Notes under the pieces: model-generated
The model's database searches: none
The model's input: only the letters and a program-made list of their open reading frames with translations
What the model was told of the DNA's origin: nothing
Shown here: positions 16,878 to 25,185 of the stretch, piece after piece
How the letters are laid out: each line of letters begins with the position of its first letter
Position numbering within the stretch: the stretch's first letter is position 1
Made by a program: the position numbers and the translations under genes
NCBI RefSeq assembly: GCF_025210595.1
Contig: NZ_JAOARH010000041.1
Coordinates: 1-36,290 of the forward strand
Direction: 5' to 3'
Length of the DNA stretch: 36,290 bases
Origin: Winogradskyella sp.
GTDB taxonomy: Bacteria > Bacteroidota > Bacteroidia > Flavobacteriales > Flavobacteriaceae

Positions 16878-16940
16878 TCTCTTTTAATTATTACTATTAC
16901 TTTTTGAGCAATACAAAGGGTGAAAAGAATATTAAATTCA

Positions 16941-17002
16941 GACACTTCGACTGCGCTCAGTGTGACTTGTGACATTAAGAAAAGTTAATCTCACAAGTCA
17001 CA
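16941..17002. repeat. Composite palindromic intergenic element
   Basis: GACACTTCGACTGCGCTCAG (16941-16960) belongs to a type of sequence I recall as frequent between Bacteroidota genes. It adjoins a long imperfect hairpin: arms TGTGACTTGTGA (16961-16972) and TCACAAGTCACA (16991-17002), with inner arms ATTAA/TTAAT and a 6-base loop. It sits between the divergent hisS and permease genes. Confidence 0.8.
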
Positions 17003-17114
17003 AAAATATTATAAATTTTAAAGGCAATCTCAAGTAATTTTAAATTTATAGTAACTTTATGCTGTTTGAAACGTCTTATGGTTTTAAACAACCCAACTAA
17101 CTTTAGATAAATCT

Positions 17115-18356
17115 ATGTTTTCACTAGCTAAAGAGAATGTTAAAATTGCTTTTGGTTCTATAAAAAGTCAACTACTTCGTACCATTTTAACGGTTTTAAT
17201 TATTGCTATTGGTATAATGGCATTGGTAGGCATATTAAGTGGTGTTTCGGCTTTAGAGAATACAATTTCTAGTAATTTTTCGTCTATGGGAGCCAATACA
17301 TTTAATTTTCAACGCTACGAGTTTAGAGCGCAACGCCAAAGTAGTAGAGAACGCCAAAAGGTTAATCCTATTATTAGCTACAGAAATGTTAAAGATTTTA
17401 TTGATAGCTACGATTACCCATACACTAAGGTTGCAGTATCATTCTATGGCTCTAGAGCTACAGAAGTAAAATATGGAAACAAAAAAACCGATCCGGAAGT
17501 GGCTATTATTGGTTCTAATGAAAATTTTATAGAAAACTCTGGATTAGAAATTGAAAATGGTCGTTCTCTAAATGTTGCTGATGTAGAAAATAACAATGCG
17601 GTTTGTGTTATTGGTAGCGATTTGCAAAAAGCGTTGTTTCCTGACGAAAAGCCGCTAGATAAAATTATAAGCATTAGAGGTTCTAAATTTAAGGTTATTG
17701 GAGTTTTAAAAGAAAAAGGCTCAACCTTTGGTAATAATCAAGATTTAAGAGTTATAATGCCTATACAAAAAGCCCGTTCTATTTTTACAAACCCTAATAT
17801 TAATTATACTCTTAGCGTTAAAGTAGACAAAAATGATATGTTAGAAGGCGCTCAAGATGATGCCATTATTACTTTTAGAAATGTGAGAGGCTTAAACCCT
17901 ATTGAAAAAAACGACTTTGGTATTGAGCGTAGCGAAGATTTAATTAATCGTGTAGCAGAAAACACTGAGACTTTGTATTGGGCTGCTTGGATTATAAGTG
18001 TCATCACCATATTTGGATCTACTATAGCTCTTATGAACATTATGCTTGTTTCAGTTAGTGAACGTACGCGCGAAATTGGTGTTCGTAAAGCACTAGGAGC
18101 CAAACGTAGAACCATTGCTTTTCAGTTTTTTATGGAAACGATTATTATTGGACAGCTTGGAGGTATATTGGGAATTATACTAGGTATTTTAATTGGTTGG
18201 GGAATTGCAGCAGGTTTTGAACTCGAGTTCTCTACGCCTTGGGTAGCTATGATTTGGGCTACAAGTATTGCGTTTATTGTTGCTATAATTTCTGGATTGT
18301 ATCCTGCTACAAAAGCTGCAAAATTAGATCCTATTGAATCTTTAAGGTATGAGTAA
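17115..18356 (+). CDS. MacB/FtsX-family ABC transporter permease
   Basis: An inner-membrane permease subunit of the MacB/LolCE superfamily. The N-terminal helix (about 22-44, ILTVLIIAIGIMALVGIL) is followed by a periplasmic MacB core domain (about 45-280) and an FtsX domain with three more membrane helices (about 290-315, 338-368 and 375-398). The loop ERTREIGVRKALGA is the conserved coupling-helix region that contacts the ATPase, and SLRYE at the end is typical. The 413-residue length is standard. No ATP-binding subunit or membrane-fusion protein is adjacent, so its partners are encoded elsewhere. The substrate is unknown; relatives export peptides, macrolides or lipoproteins. Confidence 0.9.
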   Translation: MFSLAKENVKIAFGSIKSQLLRTILTVLIIAIGIMALVGILSGVSALENTISSNFSSMGANTFNFQRYEFRAQRQSSRERQKVNPIISYRNVKDFIDSYDYPYTKVAVSFYGSRATEVKYGNKKTDPEVAIIGSNENFIENSGLEIENGRSLNVADVENNNAVCVIGSDLQKALFPDEKPLDKIISIRGSKFKVIGVLKEKGSTFGNNQDLRVIMPIQKARSIFTNPNINYTLSVKVDKNDMLEGAQDDAIITFRNVRGLNPIEKNDFGIERSEDLINRVAENTETLYWAAWIISVITIFGSTIALMNIMLVSVSERTREIGVRKALGAKRRTIAFQFFMETIIIGQLGGILGIILGILIGWGIAAGFELEFSTPWVAMIWATSIAFIVAIISGLYPATKAAKLDPIESLRYE

Positions 18357-18360
18357 TATC

Positions 18361-18378
18361 TTCTTGCTAAAGCAGGAA
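18361..18378. repeat. Short hairpin in a convergent gap
   Basis: TTCTTGC and GCAGGAA pair across the 4-base loop TAAA with one G:T wobble, just after the permease stop. The TTCCTGC/GCAGGAA type of hairpin is common between flavobacterial genes from memory. With no T tract it is at best a weak terminator. Confidence 0.4.
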
Positions 18379-18466
18379 AATTAAAGTCATTATAAATCTT
18401 ACAATCTTATTTATTAAAAAATCAAAAATTCTAAAATAATCTAAGAATGATGACGGTAGCCTCTAT

Positions 18467-18940
18467 TTATCCTTTTATAAGATTCTCAAAATACTGAAAT
18501 AGTTCTCCTTTGGTAATATTAGCTCCTTGTTGTACTAATTTAAAAATATCTTGATGCTTATCTTCTGAATATTCTTTTTTAGCGTTGAAAAACTCTATAT
18601 CATCAGATAACAAATTATCTCTTAACCATTGAAACCCTTCTTTTGTGGTTAAATCTGTTTTATCTTCTTTTAACTTTATAGCGATTAGGTGCATATCTTT
18701 TTCTCTGCACTTAAACAGATGCAACTGATTTGAAGAAATATGTTCTAAGTATTGTACTTTACTCAATACGCCATACCAAACTAAATCACTAAAAACATCG
18801 AGTTCTTGCTCGGCAGCTTCTGGTTTATTCTTCTTTATATCTTCCCACTCTTCTGCAGTTATAGATTGTGTTGCCAAAAAATTAATAAACTCTTGGTGTA
18901 ATTCTTCAAACTGCTCTTTTGTTAATCTAGCGTATTTCAT
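18467..18940 (-). CDS. Conserved hypothetical protein (DUF6495-like)
   Basis: A 157-residue soluble, acidic, probably all-helical protein with no signal peptide or membrane segment. It opens MKYARLTKEQFEELHQEFINFLA, has WEDIKK and FSDLVWYGVL blocks, and ends ELFQYFENLIKG. I believe this family is DUF6495, seen in flavobacteria, but the name is from memory and the function is unknown to me. It stands alone on the minus strand between a convergent permease gene and the ribosomal protein operon terminator. Its ATG is preceded by the same CTCCCAC/GTGGGA element as hisS. Confidence 0.75.
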   Translation of the reverse strand: MKYARLTKEQFEELHQEFINFLATQSITAEEWEDIKKNKPEAAEQELDVFSDLVWYGVLSKVQYLEHISSNQLHLFKCREKDMHLIAIKLKEDKTDLTTKEGFQWLRDNLLSDDIEFFNAKKEYSEDKHQDIFKLVQQGANITKGELFQYFENLIKG

Positions 18941-18946
18941 AACATT

Positions 18947-18999
18947 TCTCCCACAATCTCATTTCACTTAACATTTGTAATAGCGTAAAGTGGGAATCT
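18947..18999. repeat. CTCCCAC...GTGGGA element upstream of the 157-aa gene
   Basis: TCTCCCACAA (18947-18956) and AAGTGGGAATC (18988-18998) match the outer parts of the hisS-leader hairpin, followed in both by TTTTAA and an AT-rich stretch. Here the loop is about 36 bases instead of 4. Both copies lie directly upstream of a minus-strand start codon. Confidence 0.6.
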
Positions 19000-19043
19000 T
19001 TTAAATTATACTTTTATTCTAAACTTTTGTGCTGAAACTAATT

Positions 19044-19067
19044 AAACAAACTTGCACAAGTTTGTTT
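19044..19067. repeat. AAACAAACTTG inverted repeat
   Basis: An 11-bp perfect inverted repeat AAACAAACTTG/CAAGTTTGTTT with a 2-base centre lies between the rplI terminator and the 157-aa gene. It could act as an operator or add to termination of the ribosomal operon; there is no direct evidence for either. Confidence 0.6.
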
Positions 19068-19084
19068 CTACATTTCTTATTAAT

Positions 19085-19118
19085 AAAAAAACCGCTTAGA
19101 AGACTAAACGGTTTTTTT
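19085..19118 (-). terminator. Terminator of the rpsF-rpsR-rplI operon
   Basis: A hairpin with outer CCG/CGG and inner TTAG/CTAA pairs and the loop AAGA is flanked by seven A and seven T, so it can work in both directions. It lies 20 bases after the rplI stop on the minus strand. Confidence 0.85.
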
Positions 19119-19137
19119 ATTTAAATAATAATAGTAA

Positions 19138-19587
19138 TTATTTTTCTGCAACAACCTCAAAAGGGAAGTCTACAGTTACTTCTCTGTGTAATCTTATTAC
19201 AGCATTGTATTTACCTAAACGCTTTACATTACCACCAATTACATTAATATATTTTTTGTCAATGCTATGACCTTCTTTTTGTAAAGCATCAGCTAAATCG
19301 ATATTGTTTACAGATCCAAACAATTTATCGCCAGATCCTACTTTAGAAGTAATTTTAACTTCTAATTCAGCTAAAGCTTTTGCTGTTTTTTCTGCTTCAT
19401 CAATAATTGATTTCTCTTTGTATGCTCTTTGCTTTAAAGTTTCAGCTAAAACTTTTTTAGCAGAAGGAGTAGCCATTACAGCATGTCCTTGAGGAATTAA
19501 AAAATTTCTACCATAACCGTTCTTTACTGTTACAATATCGTCTTTAAATCCTAAATTTTCAACGTCTTGTTTTAATATAAGTTCCAT
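19138..19587 (-). CDS. rplI: 50S ribosomal protein L9
   Basis: L9 binds 23S rRNA near the base of the L1 stalk. The N-terminal signature DVENLGFKDDIVTVKNGYGRNFLIPQGHAV is nearly complete, followed by a charged connecting helix (about 40-75) and the C-terminal domain (KLFGSVNNIDLADAL onward). At 149 residues it has the expected length. It is the last gene of the rpsF-rpsR-rplI operon, 12 bp after rpsR, and ends just before a strong terminator. Confidence 0.97.
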   Translation of the reverse strand: MELILKQDVENLGFKDDIVTVKNGYGRNFLIPQGHAVMATPSAKKVLAETLKQRAYKEKSIIDEAEKTAKALAELEVKITSKVGSGDKLFGSVNNIDLADALQKEGHSIDKKYINVIGGNVKRLGKYNAVIRLHREVTVDFPFEVVAEK

Positions 19588-19599
19588 TGTTATGATATT

Positions 19600-19896
19600 T
19601 TATTTTAATAAATCTGCAACATATGGCATTAAAGCTAAGTGTCTAGCTCTTTTTACTGCCACAGATACTTTTCTTTGGTATTTTAAAGAAGTTCCTGTTA
19701 ATCGTCTTGGTAATAATTTACCTTGCTCGTTAACAAAGCTTAATAAGAAATCTGGATCTTTGTAATCTATATACTTAATACCAGACTTTTTAAAACGGCA
19801 ATACTTCTTATTTTTTTGAGTTTCTATATTTAAAGGTGTAAGATATCTAATCTCACCATCCTTTTTTCCTTTTGCTTGTTGTTCTATTGATGGCAT
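19600..19896 (-). CDS. rpsR: 30S ribosomal protein S18
   Basis: S18 pairs with S6 on the platform of the small subunit. The conserved parts are [18 protein letters not shown], the loop [12 protein letters not shown], and the basic C-terminal stretch [19 protein letters not shown]. The N-terminal extension of about 30 residues is as in other Bacteroidota. It starts 2 bp after the rpsF stop and is followed by rplI, so the three are one operon. Confidence 0.97.
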   Translation of the reverse strand: MPSIEQQAKGKKDGEIRYLTPLNIETQKNKKYCRFKKSGIKYIDYKDPDFLLSFVNEQGKLLPRRLTGTSLKYQRKVSVAVKRARHLALMPYVADLLK

Positions 19897-19898
19897 AA

Positions 19899-20237
19899 TT
19901 AAGCTTTTTGTTTGTTTCTATCTCTTCTTTTATCAGCCCAAGCAGCAGCGTGCTTGTCTAATTTTACAGTTAAGTAGCGCATAAAACGCTCATCGCGTCT
20001 AAACTCTACTTCTAATTGCTGAATTGCTTCACCAGCAACATTGTAATCAAATAAGTGATAAAAACCACTTTTTTTGTTTTGGATTGGGTAAGCTAATTTT
20101 TTTAAGCCCCAATCTTCTTTGGCTACCATCTTTGCCCCTTTAGAAACAAGAAAATCTTCGTATTTCTTTACTGTCTCCTTTATCTGATCTTCAGATAAAA
20201 CGGGATTTAAGATGAAAACAGTTTCGTAACGATTCAT
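19899..20237 (-). CDS. rpsF: 30S ribosomal protein S6
   Basis: The first gene of the ribosomal operon. It begins [20 protein letters not shown], a typical S6 opening, and carries [21 protein letters not shown] and [18 protein letters not shown], which form the ferredoxin-like fold. Length is 112 residues. A good Bacteroidota promoter lies upstream at 20272-20302, leaving a leader of roughly 30 bases; I see no clear S6:S18 autoregulatory structure in it. Confidence 0.97.
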   Translation of the reverse strand: MNRYETVFILNPVLSEDQIKETVKKYEDFLVSKGAKMVAKEDWGLKKLAYPIQNKKSGFYHLFDYNVAGEAIQQLEVEFRRDERFMRYLTVKLDKHAAAWADKRRDRNKQKA

Positions 20238-20271
20238 AATAATTTAAATTTGTTTATTGTTAAAACGGGTG

Positions 20272-20302
20272 CAAAAATACACATTAATTCTAATTATAAC
20301 AA
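20272..20302 (-). promoter_or_regulatory. rpsF operon promoter
   Basis: On the minus strand, TTG (20302-20300) is followed after 20 bases by TATTTTTG (20279-20272), a full match to the Bacteroidota consensus TTG-N17-23-TAnnTTTG. The predicted start lies about 30 bases before the rpsF ATG. Confidence 0.75.
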
Positions 20303-20375
20303 CGTTTTTCACTGTAAAATTTTAGTCAATTTCAGCAAAATATCCATGTTAATTTTTACACTTTGTCGGTAAAAT

Positions 20376-20406
20376 TTGTTTTTTAACCGAAATTATTGTA
20401 CTATTG
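20376..20406 (+). promoter_or_regulatory. Promoter of the LytTR response regulator
   Basis: TTG at 20376-20378 is followed after 20 bases by TACTATTG (20399-20406), one mismatch from TAnnTTTG. It is divergent from the rpsF promoter and gives a leader of about 25 bases. Confidence 0.55.
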
Positions 20407-20438
20407 TCGATATCTTAACCTAATTAAATATAAATGTT

Positions 20439-21134
20439 ATGACTTTAAACTGTGTAGTTGTTGATGATTCTGCGATCCAACGCCTTTCAATTGTAAAGTT
20501 AATTGAGAATCATTCTTCTCTTAACCTTATTGCAGAGTACAGTAGTGCTCTAGAAACAAAAAATGGTCTTAATACCCATAAGGTCGATCTTATCTTCTTA
20601 GATATAGAAATGCCAGTATTAAATGGATTTGAACTTTTAGATGTACTCAACAATAAACCCCAAATTATTTTTGTTACAGGTAAAACTGAATATGCTTTTA
20701 AAGCATTTAATTACGATGCTACCGACTATCTTCAAAAACCAATTACTAAAGAACGTTTTAATACTGCTGTAGAAAAAGCCATTGAGCAGCATAAATTAAA
20801 ACTAGACTTTAACGAAACTGATGGTGAACACATTTTTGTAAAAAGTAACCTTAAAAAACGTAAAGTTTACATTAAAGACATTAAATGGATTGAAGCCTTA
20901 GGCGATTATGTAAAAGTAGTAACCGAAGAAAACAGTCTTGTAGTATTATCTACAATGAAAGCTTTTGAAAAAGAATTACCTGAAGGAAAGTTTTTAAGAA
21001 TTCACAAATCTTATATCGTGAATTTAGACAAAATTGATCGCTTTAACAGTAAAAATGTTGAAGTTGGAGCTTATGAAATTCCATTGAGTCGAAATAAAAA
21101 GACCCAATTAGTAGATGCATTAAATAACATGTAA
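20439..21134 (+). CDS. LytTR-family response regulator
   Basis: A two-component response regulator of the AgrA/AlgR type. The receiver domain (1-120) has the acidic pair Asp9-Asp10, the phosphoacceptor Asp55 in IFLDIEMP, Thr80 and Lys100 (YLQKPI). The LytTR DNA-binding domain (about 130-231) shows IFVKSNLKKRKV, IKWIEALGDYVKVVT, and FLRIHKSYIVNLDKI. No histidine kinase is adjacent, so it is an orphan here; in flavobacteria the partner is often a remote LytS-like kinase. It is monocistronic, with its own promoter and a shared bidirectional terminator. Confidence 0.95.
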   Translation: MTLNCVVVDDSAIQRLSIVKLIENHSSLNLIAEYSSALETKNGLNTHKVDLIFLDIEMPVLNGFELLDVLNNKPQIIFVTGKTEYAFKAFNYDATDYLQKPITKERFNTAVEKAIEQHKLKLDFNETDGEHIFVKSNLKKRKVYIKDIKWIEALGDYVKVVTEENSLVVLSTMKAFEKELPEGKFLRIHKSYIVNLDKIDRFNSKNVEVGAYEIPLSRNKKTQLVDALNNM

Positions 21135-21170
21135 AAACATTACTTTACTATTAAAAAAATTACATTTATT

Positions 21171-21202
21171 AAAAAATCTCAGTAGAAATGCTGAGATTTT
21201 TT
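21171..21202. terminator. Bidirectional terminator between the LytTR gene and priA
   Basis: AAAAAATCTCAG and CTGAGATTTTTT form a perfect 12-bp stem around an 8-base loop. The genes converge (stops at 21134 and 21207), so both can use it. Confidence 0.92.
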
Positions 21203-21206
21203 ATTT

Positions 21207-23636
21207 TTAATAATTATCTACATTCAACACCACTCTTACAGATCTAAAATCTTTAATAGCATTAAAACTATTCTCAATCTTTTTAATAGCTTCTTTTGTT
21301 TTAGCTAAAGATTGTTGTTGTGGAATCTTAACTAGAATATTCTTATTATATAAATTACGTATTCTTGAAATAGGTGGAAATTCTGGTCCTAAAACATTAG
21401 TTTTAAACACTTGTCGCAAAGATTTTGCATACCAATCTGCTGCTAAATTAACACGATTATAATCCTTATGCTTAAATGTAATTTTAATCAATCTATAAAT
21501 TGGAGGATACTTAAAATTATATCTATCATTCATTTGCTCACCAAACATCTCTTTATAAGCATTGGTAGAAACTTGTTGTAAAATATTGTGATGCGGATTA
21601 TAAGTTTGAATTAACACTTTTCCTCTTACATCTGTACGTCCTGCCCTACCAGACACCTGAGTCATTAATTGATAACTACGCTCATGAGCTCTAAAATCTG
21701 GAAAATTAAGCATATTATCTGCATTCATTATTCCCACCAATTTTACATGTCTAAAATCTAATCCTTTAGTTAACATCTGTGTACCAACCAAAATATCAAT
21801 CTCGCGTTGTTCAAACTTATTAATAATTTTATCAAACCCATATTTACCTCTGGTAGTATCTAAATCCATACGAGACACCTGCTTATCTGGAAACAACTCT
21901 TTTACCTCTTCCTCTATCTGTTCTGTACCAAAACCTTTAGTGTCTAATGTAGCATTACCACAAGCTTGGCAACTTTTTAGCATTACTGAATTATAACCAC
22001 AGTAATGACAACGTAACTGATCTCTATATTGATGATAGGTTAAACTTACATCGCAATTAGGGCATTGTGGTGAATGACCACAAGTTGTACACTCTACAAT
22101 TGGTGAAAATCCTCTTCTATTCTGAAATAATATAATTTGAAAACCTTCATCTAAAGCCTCAGCCATTTCTTCTATAAGTCGATCTGAAAAATGACCTTTC
22201 ATCCGCTTGCGCTTGTACTTATCTGCTAGATCTACCAGCTCAATATCTGGCATTAGCACATTATTATATCTTTTGGTTAATTCTACCAAACCATATTTAC
22301 CTTGGCGCGCATTAAAATAACTTTCTAAACTTGGTGTAGCAGAACCCAAAAGTGTTTTTGCCTTATGCATATTAGCTAAAACTATAGCTGCGTCTCTAGC
22401 ATGATAACGAGGAGCAGGATCAAACTGCTTATACGATTGCTCGTGCTCTTCATCTACAATAACAAGCCCTAAATTAGAAAACGGTAATAATAAGGACGAA
22501 CGTGCTCCAATAACAAGTTGAGCTTTTTCTAAATTACCCAATACATTATTCCAAACCTCAACACGCTCGTTGCCTGAATATCTACTATGAAAAACAGCTA
22601 CTTTTTCTCCAAAATAATTTTGTAAACGCTGCACTAACTGTGTGGTAAGTGCAATTTCTGGTAATAGATAAAGTACTTGTTTTCCTAATTGAATCTGCTG
22701 CGCTATCAGTTTTACATAAATTTCGGTTTTACCAGACGATGTTACACCATGTAGTAGTGTTACCGATTTATTTTTAGAGCTTGCTTCTATGGCATTAAAA
22801 GCCTCCGATTGTGTTTCACTTAATTGTTTAGAATCTTCATTACCATTACTTTCAAACTGAACACGATCAGTTTGTATATAGTATTCTTCTAAAATTCCTT
22901 TTTCAATTAAAGTTTTAATCACAGCTGAAGATGAATCACTTCGCTTTGTTAATTCAGACACCTTAATGGGTTTTTGCTCAGAAGCCTCTAAAGTAAACAG
23001 TGCTAAAATAACTTGGCGTTGTTTTGGCGCACGACTTAATGTTTCTAGTAATTGCTGAAGCTGCTCTTCGGATTTATGTTGTTCACAAAGCCTTACATAA
23101 CGGACTAATTTAGGTTTATATTTCTCATAAAGCTCTTCTTGTAAGTGTAAGACACCTTGCTCTACCAAACCTTGTATAACAGGTAAAACCCTTTTTTTAT
23201 CTAAAATAGAAACTACATCTTGTATTTTTAAAGACGATTGATATTGAAGCGCTTCATAGATTAAAAATTCATCATCTTTTAATTCAGCATCATTAACGTC
23301 TGCCCTTTCATTTTTAGAAATTATAGTTTCACTTTCTAATATAAATGCATTTGGCATAGCAGCACGCATTACTTCACCTAAACTACACATATAGTAACTA
23401 GCAATCCATTCCCAATGTTTAAGTTGAATTTCTGTAACAACAGGTGCGTCATCTAAAATTTGATAAATCGTTTTAGCATCGTAAACTAATGGCGGATTGT
23501 TATGAATTTTATAAGCTAAAGCAGTATAGACTTTACTCTTACCAAATGGAACCGCAACGCGCATTCCTACTTTTAAGAATTTTGCTTCGGCTTCCGTTAC
23601 ATGATACGTAAATGCTTTTTGAAGCGGAATCGGCAA
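21207..23636 (-). CDS. priA: Primosomal protein N' (replication restart helicase PriA)
   Basis: PriA reloads the replisome at stalled forks. Visible parts are the N-terminal DNA-binding region, Walker A GVTSSGKT, the DEEH box in VIVDEEHEQSYKQ, GSATPSLE, an eight-cysteine zinc-binding block (CTTCGHSPQCPNCD, then CHYCGY and CQACGN), and helicase motifs GTQMLTKGLDF and QVSGRAGR. The first TTG (23636) gives MPIPLQKAFTY. However, the same frame continues upstream as I-Y-F-L-D-V-I-L before this, matching the usual PriA opening (M-x-x-I-D-V-I-L-P-I-P), up to a TAA at 23670-23672, with no ATG or GTG available. The true start may therefore be ATC (23657) or ATT (23660). Coordinates use the conventional TTG. 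Confidence 0.95.
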   Translation of the reverse strand: MPIPLQKAFTYHVTEAEAKFLKVGMRVAVPFGKSKVYTALAYKIHNNPPLVYDAKTIYQILDDAPVVTEIQLKHWEWIASYYMCSLGEVMRAAMPNAFILESETIISKNERADVNDAELKDDEFLIYEALQYQSSLKIQDVVSILDKKRVLPVIQGLVEQGVLHLQEELYEKYKPKLVRYVRLCEQHKSEEQLQQLLETLSRAPKQRQVILALFTLEASEQKPIKVSELTKRSDSSSAVIKTLIEKGILEEYYIQTDRVQFESNGNEDSKQLSETQSEAFNAIEASSKNKSVTLLHGVTSSGKTEIYVKLIAQQIQLGKQVLYLLPEIALTTQLVQRLQNYFGEKVAVFHSRYSGNERVEVWNNVLGNLEKAQLVIGARSSLLLPFSNLGLVIVDEEHEQSYKQFDPAPRYHARDAAIVLANMHKAKTLLGSATPSLESYFNARQGKYGLVELTKRYNNVLMPDIELVDLADKYKRKRMKGHFSDRLIEEMAEALDEGFQIILFQNRRGFSPIVECTTCGHSPQCPNCDVSLTYHQYRDQLRCHYCGYNSVMLKSCQACGNATLDTKGFGTEQIEEEVKELFPDKQVSRMDLDTTRGKYGFDKIINKFEQREIDILVGTQMLTKGLDFRHVKLVGIMNADNMLNFPDFRAHERSYQLMTQVSGRAGRTDVRGKVLIQTYNPHHNILQQVSTNAYKEMFGEQMNDRYNFKYPPIYRLIKITFKHKDYNRVNLAADWYAKSLRQVFKTNVLGPEFPPISRIRNLYNKNILVKIPQQQSLAKTKEAIKKIENSFNAIKDFRSVRVVLNVDNY

Positions 23637-23704
23637 TATGACATCGAGAAAATAGATAATAGATAGAGATTAGATGAAAGATCTTTTCAAAACTAAATAA
23701 GACA

Positions 23705-24127
23705 CTAATTAACACGTTTCCAATACTGTGTTTTATAAAAAAACCCAATATAACCCCTTACTTGAAGTGTATCCTTATCATCTTCAATTTTTAGTCTGCA
23801 TTTGTATTCTTTTCCATTTTCTGGATTAAGAATAGTACCACCTTCATACACATCATCATCTTTTTCTAATCCTTCAATGATAACCATATCTTTTATAGGC
23901 TGATCCTTTCGTTCTCCTTTACATTGAGAACACTTAGGGTTTTCTTTTAACGGATTGATTAGCTCAACGATTTTACCATAAATTTTGCCTTTATCTTCAT
24001 AAATCTCAACGATTGATTTTTCCTTTCCGGTTTCATCATCTATAGTTTTCCATTTGCCTAAGATATTCTGGGCTGAACCAAAGTGGCAACCTATTAAAAA
24101 AAGTAATGCTATTATAATTCTATTCAT
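23705..24127 (-). CDS. DUF2147 family secreted protein
   Basis: A small exported protein: signal peptide to about GSAQ (residues 17-20), then a lipocalin-like DUF2147 domain with the typical opening ILGKWKTIDDETGKEKSIVEIY and GKIYGKIV, a Cys pair CSQC (about residue 58), the block GGTILNPENGKEYKC, and the ending TQYWKRV. Family members are periplasmic or outer-membrane-associated; the biochemical role is not established. The start overlaps the end of the upstream BrkB-family gene by 8 bp, so they form an operon. A 68-bp gap separates it from priA downstream. Confidence 0.88.
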   Translation of the reverse strand: MNRIIIALLFLIGCHFGSAQNILGKWKTIDDETGKEKSIVEIYEDKGKIYGKIVELINPLKENPKCSQCKGERKDQPIKDMVIIEGLEKDDDVYEGGTILNPENGKEYKCRLKIEDDKDTLQVRGYIGFFYKTQYWKRVN

Positions 24128-25064
24128 AATTCTTCATTTTTCTCAACCTTCTAAGCGAAGCATTCAGCTCGTAACCCAAAAGCAATATATTAGAGTTTAA
24201 CCATAAATATAGTAGCAAAATCAATAATGCACCAATAGAACCATAAAGTTTATTATACTGCGAAAAATTATCGATATATACACCAAACAAATACGAAGTT
24301 AAAATAATAAGCAAAGTTGTTAATAAGGCACCTATTGAGAAAAAACGCGTATGACGTCCTTCTTTTGTACCAAAGTAATATAATGTTGCTGTTGCTAAAT
24401 ACACCATAAGTACAAAAAACATATACTTTGCAAAAATTATCCAACCAACGCCTTCATCAGCTAAAGCTTCACCACTCAAACTTTCGTAAATTGGACTCAA
24501 TATATAAATCTGAAAATATCCAAAAACAGCAACAGTAAGCAACACTAAAATCGCCAATATTAGCGCAACACCTAGTGCATATAAATATTGCTGAAACACA
24601 TTACGTGTTAACTGCACATGATACGAATTCTCAAAACCAGAAAATACAGCATTTACACCATTTGCCATCAGCAACATAGACAATAAAAACACCGACGATA
24701 ATAAACCTGTGCCTGCTCCACCACTAATATTATCGAATATGTTTGAGAAAAAGAATTCAGACGTTTGAGGCGGTAAAATAGAATTTAGAAATGCCTCAAA
24801 TTCTACATGAAAGTCCTTTATTGGTATATAAGGCATTAAAATAATAACAAACAATAAAAACGGAAAAATTGCTGTAAAGAAGCTAAAAGCAATAGCACTT
24901 GCTCTTGTGGTTAAAGTTCCTTTTACTATACCTAAAACATATAACTCCAATAAATCATAAATAGATAAACCTTCAAATCCTGGTAATCGAATTTGTTTAA
25001 AAAAACGAACAATTACATTAAGAACAGGAATTTTGCTTAGCTTATCTTCTATAGGTTTGGTCAT
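24120..25064 (-). CDS. YihY/BrkB-family inner-membrane protein
   Basis: A polytopic inner-membrane protein of the YihY/virulence factor BrkB family, formerly misnamed RNase BN. About six membrane helices are visible, for example AIAFSFFTAIFPFLLFVIIL (about 62-81), the stretch near 125-145, 160-185, 210-232, 245-265 and 275-297. The motif RASAIAFSFF and the late LYGSIGALLILLLYLW are characteristic. The length of 314 is normal and the function is not established; a transport or lipid role is often suggested. The 3' end overlaps the DUF2147 gene by 8 bp. The leader contains a ~9-bp-period TTAGA repeat array. Confidence 0.9.
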   Translation of the reverse strand: MTKPIEDKLSKIPVLNVIVRFFKQIRLPGFEGLSIYDLLELYVLGIVKGTLTTRASAIAFSFFTAIFPFLLFVIILMPYIPIKDFHVEFEAFLNSILPPQTSEFFFSNIFDNISGGAGTGLLSSVFLLSMLLMANGVNAVFSGFENSYHVQLTRNVFQQYLYALGVALILAILVLLTVAVFGYFQIYILSPIYESLSGEALADEGVGWIIFAKYMFFVLMVYLATATLYYFGTKEGRHTRFFSIGALLTTLLIILTSYLFGVYIDNFSQYNKLYGSIGALLILLLYLWLNSNILLLGYELNASLRRLRKMKNYE

Positions 25065-25073
25065 TAACTCTTT

Positions 25074-25120
25074 TTAGATTAGTTAGACTACTTAGATCGT
25101 TAGATTTATTAGATTTTAGA
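25074..25120. repeat. TTAGA repeat array with ~9-bp period
   Basis: TTAGA occurs at 25074, 25083, 25092, 25100, 25109 and 25116, with spacings 9, 9, 8, 9 and 7. It lies immediately upstream of the BrkB-family start codon. It may be a degenerate microsatellite or a cluster of binding sites. Confidence 0.65.
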
Positions 25121-25185
25121 TTACTCTAATTTACTTATAGTCGCTTACTGCGAAAGTATTCTTAAAACTACTTATATTAACCAGA

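Noticed and set aside
16730-16975. Minus-strand 81-codon frame upstream of hisS
   Set aside because: It overlaps the conserved hisS start in another frame and crosses two hairpin elements.
25132-25160. CGC/GCG short pairing in the nadC-BrkB gap as a terminator for nadC
   Set aside because: The stem is only 3 bp with no T tract, so it is too weak to report.
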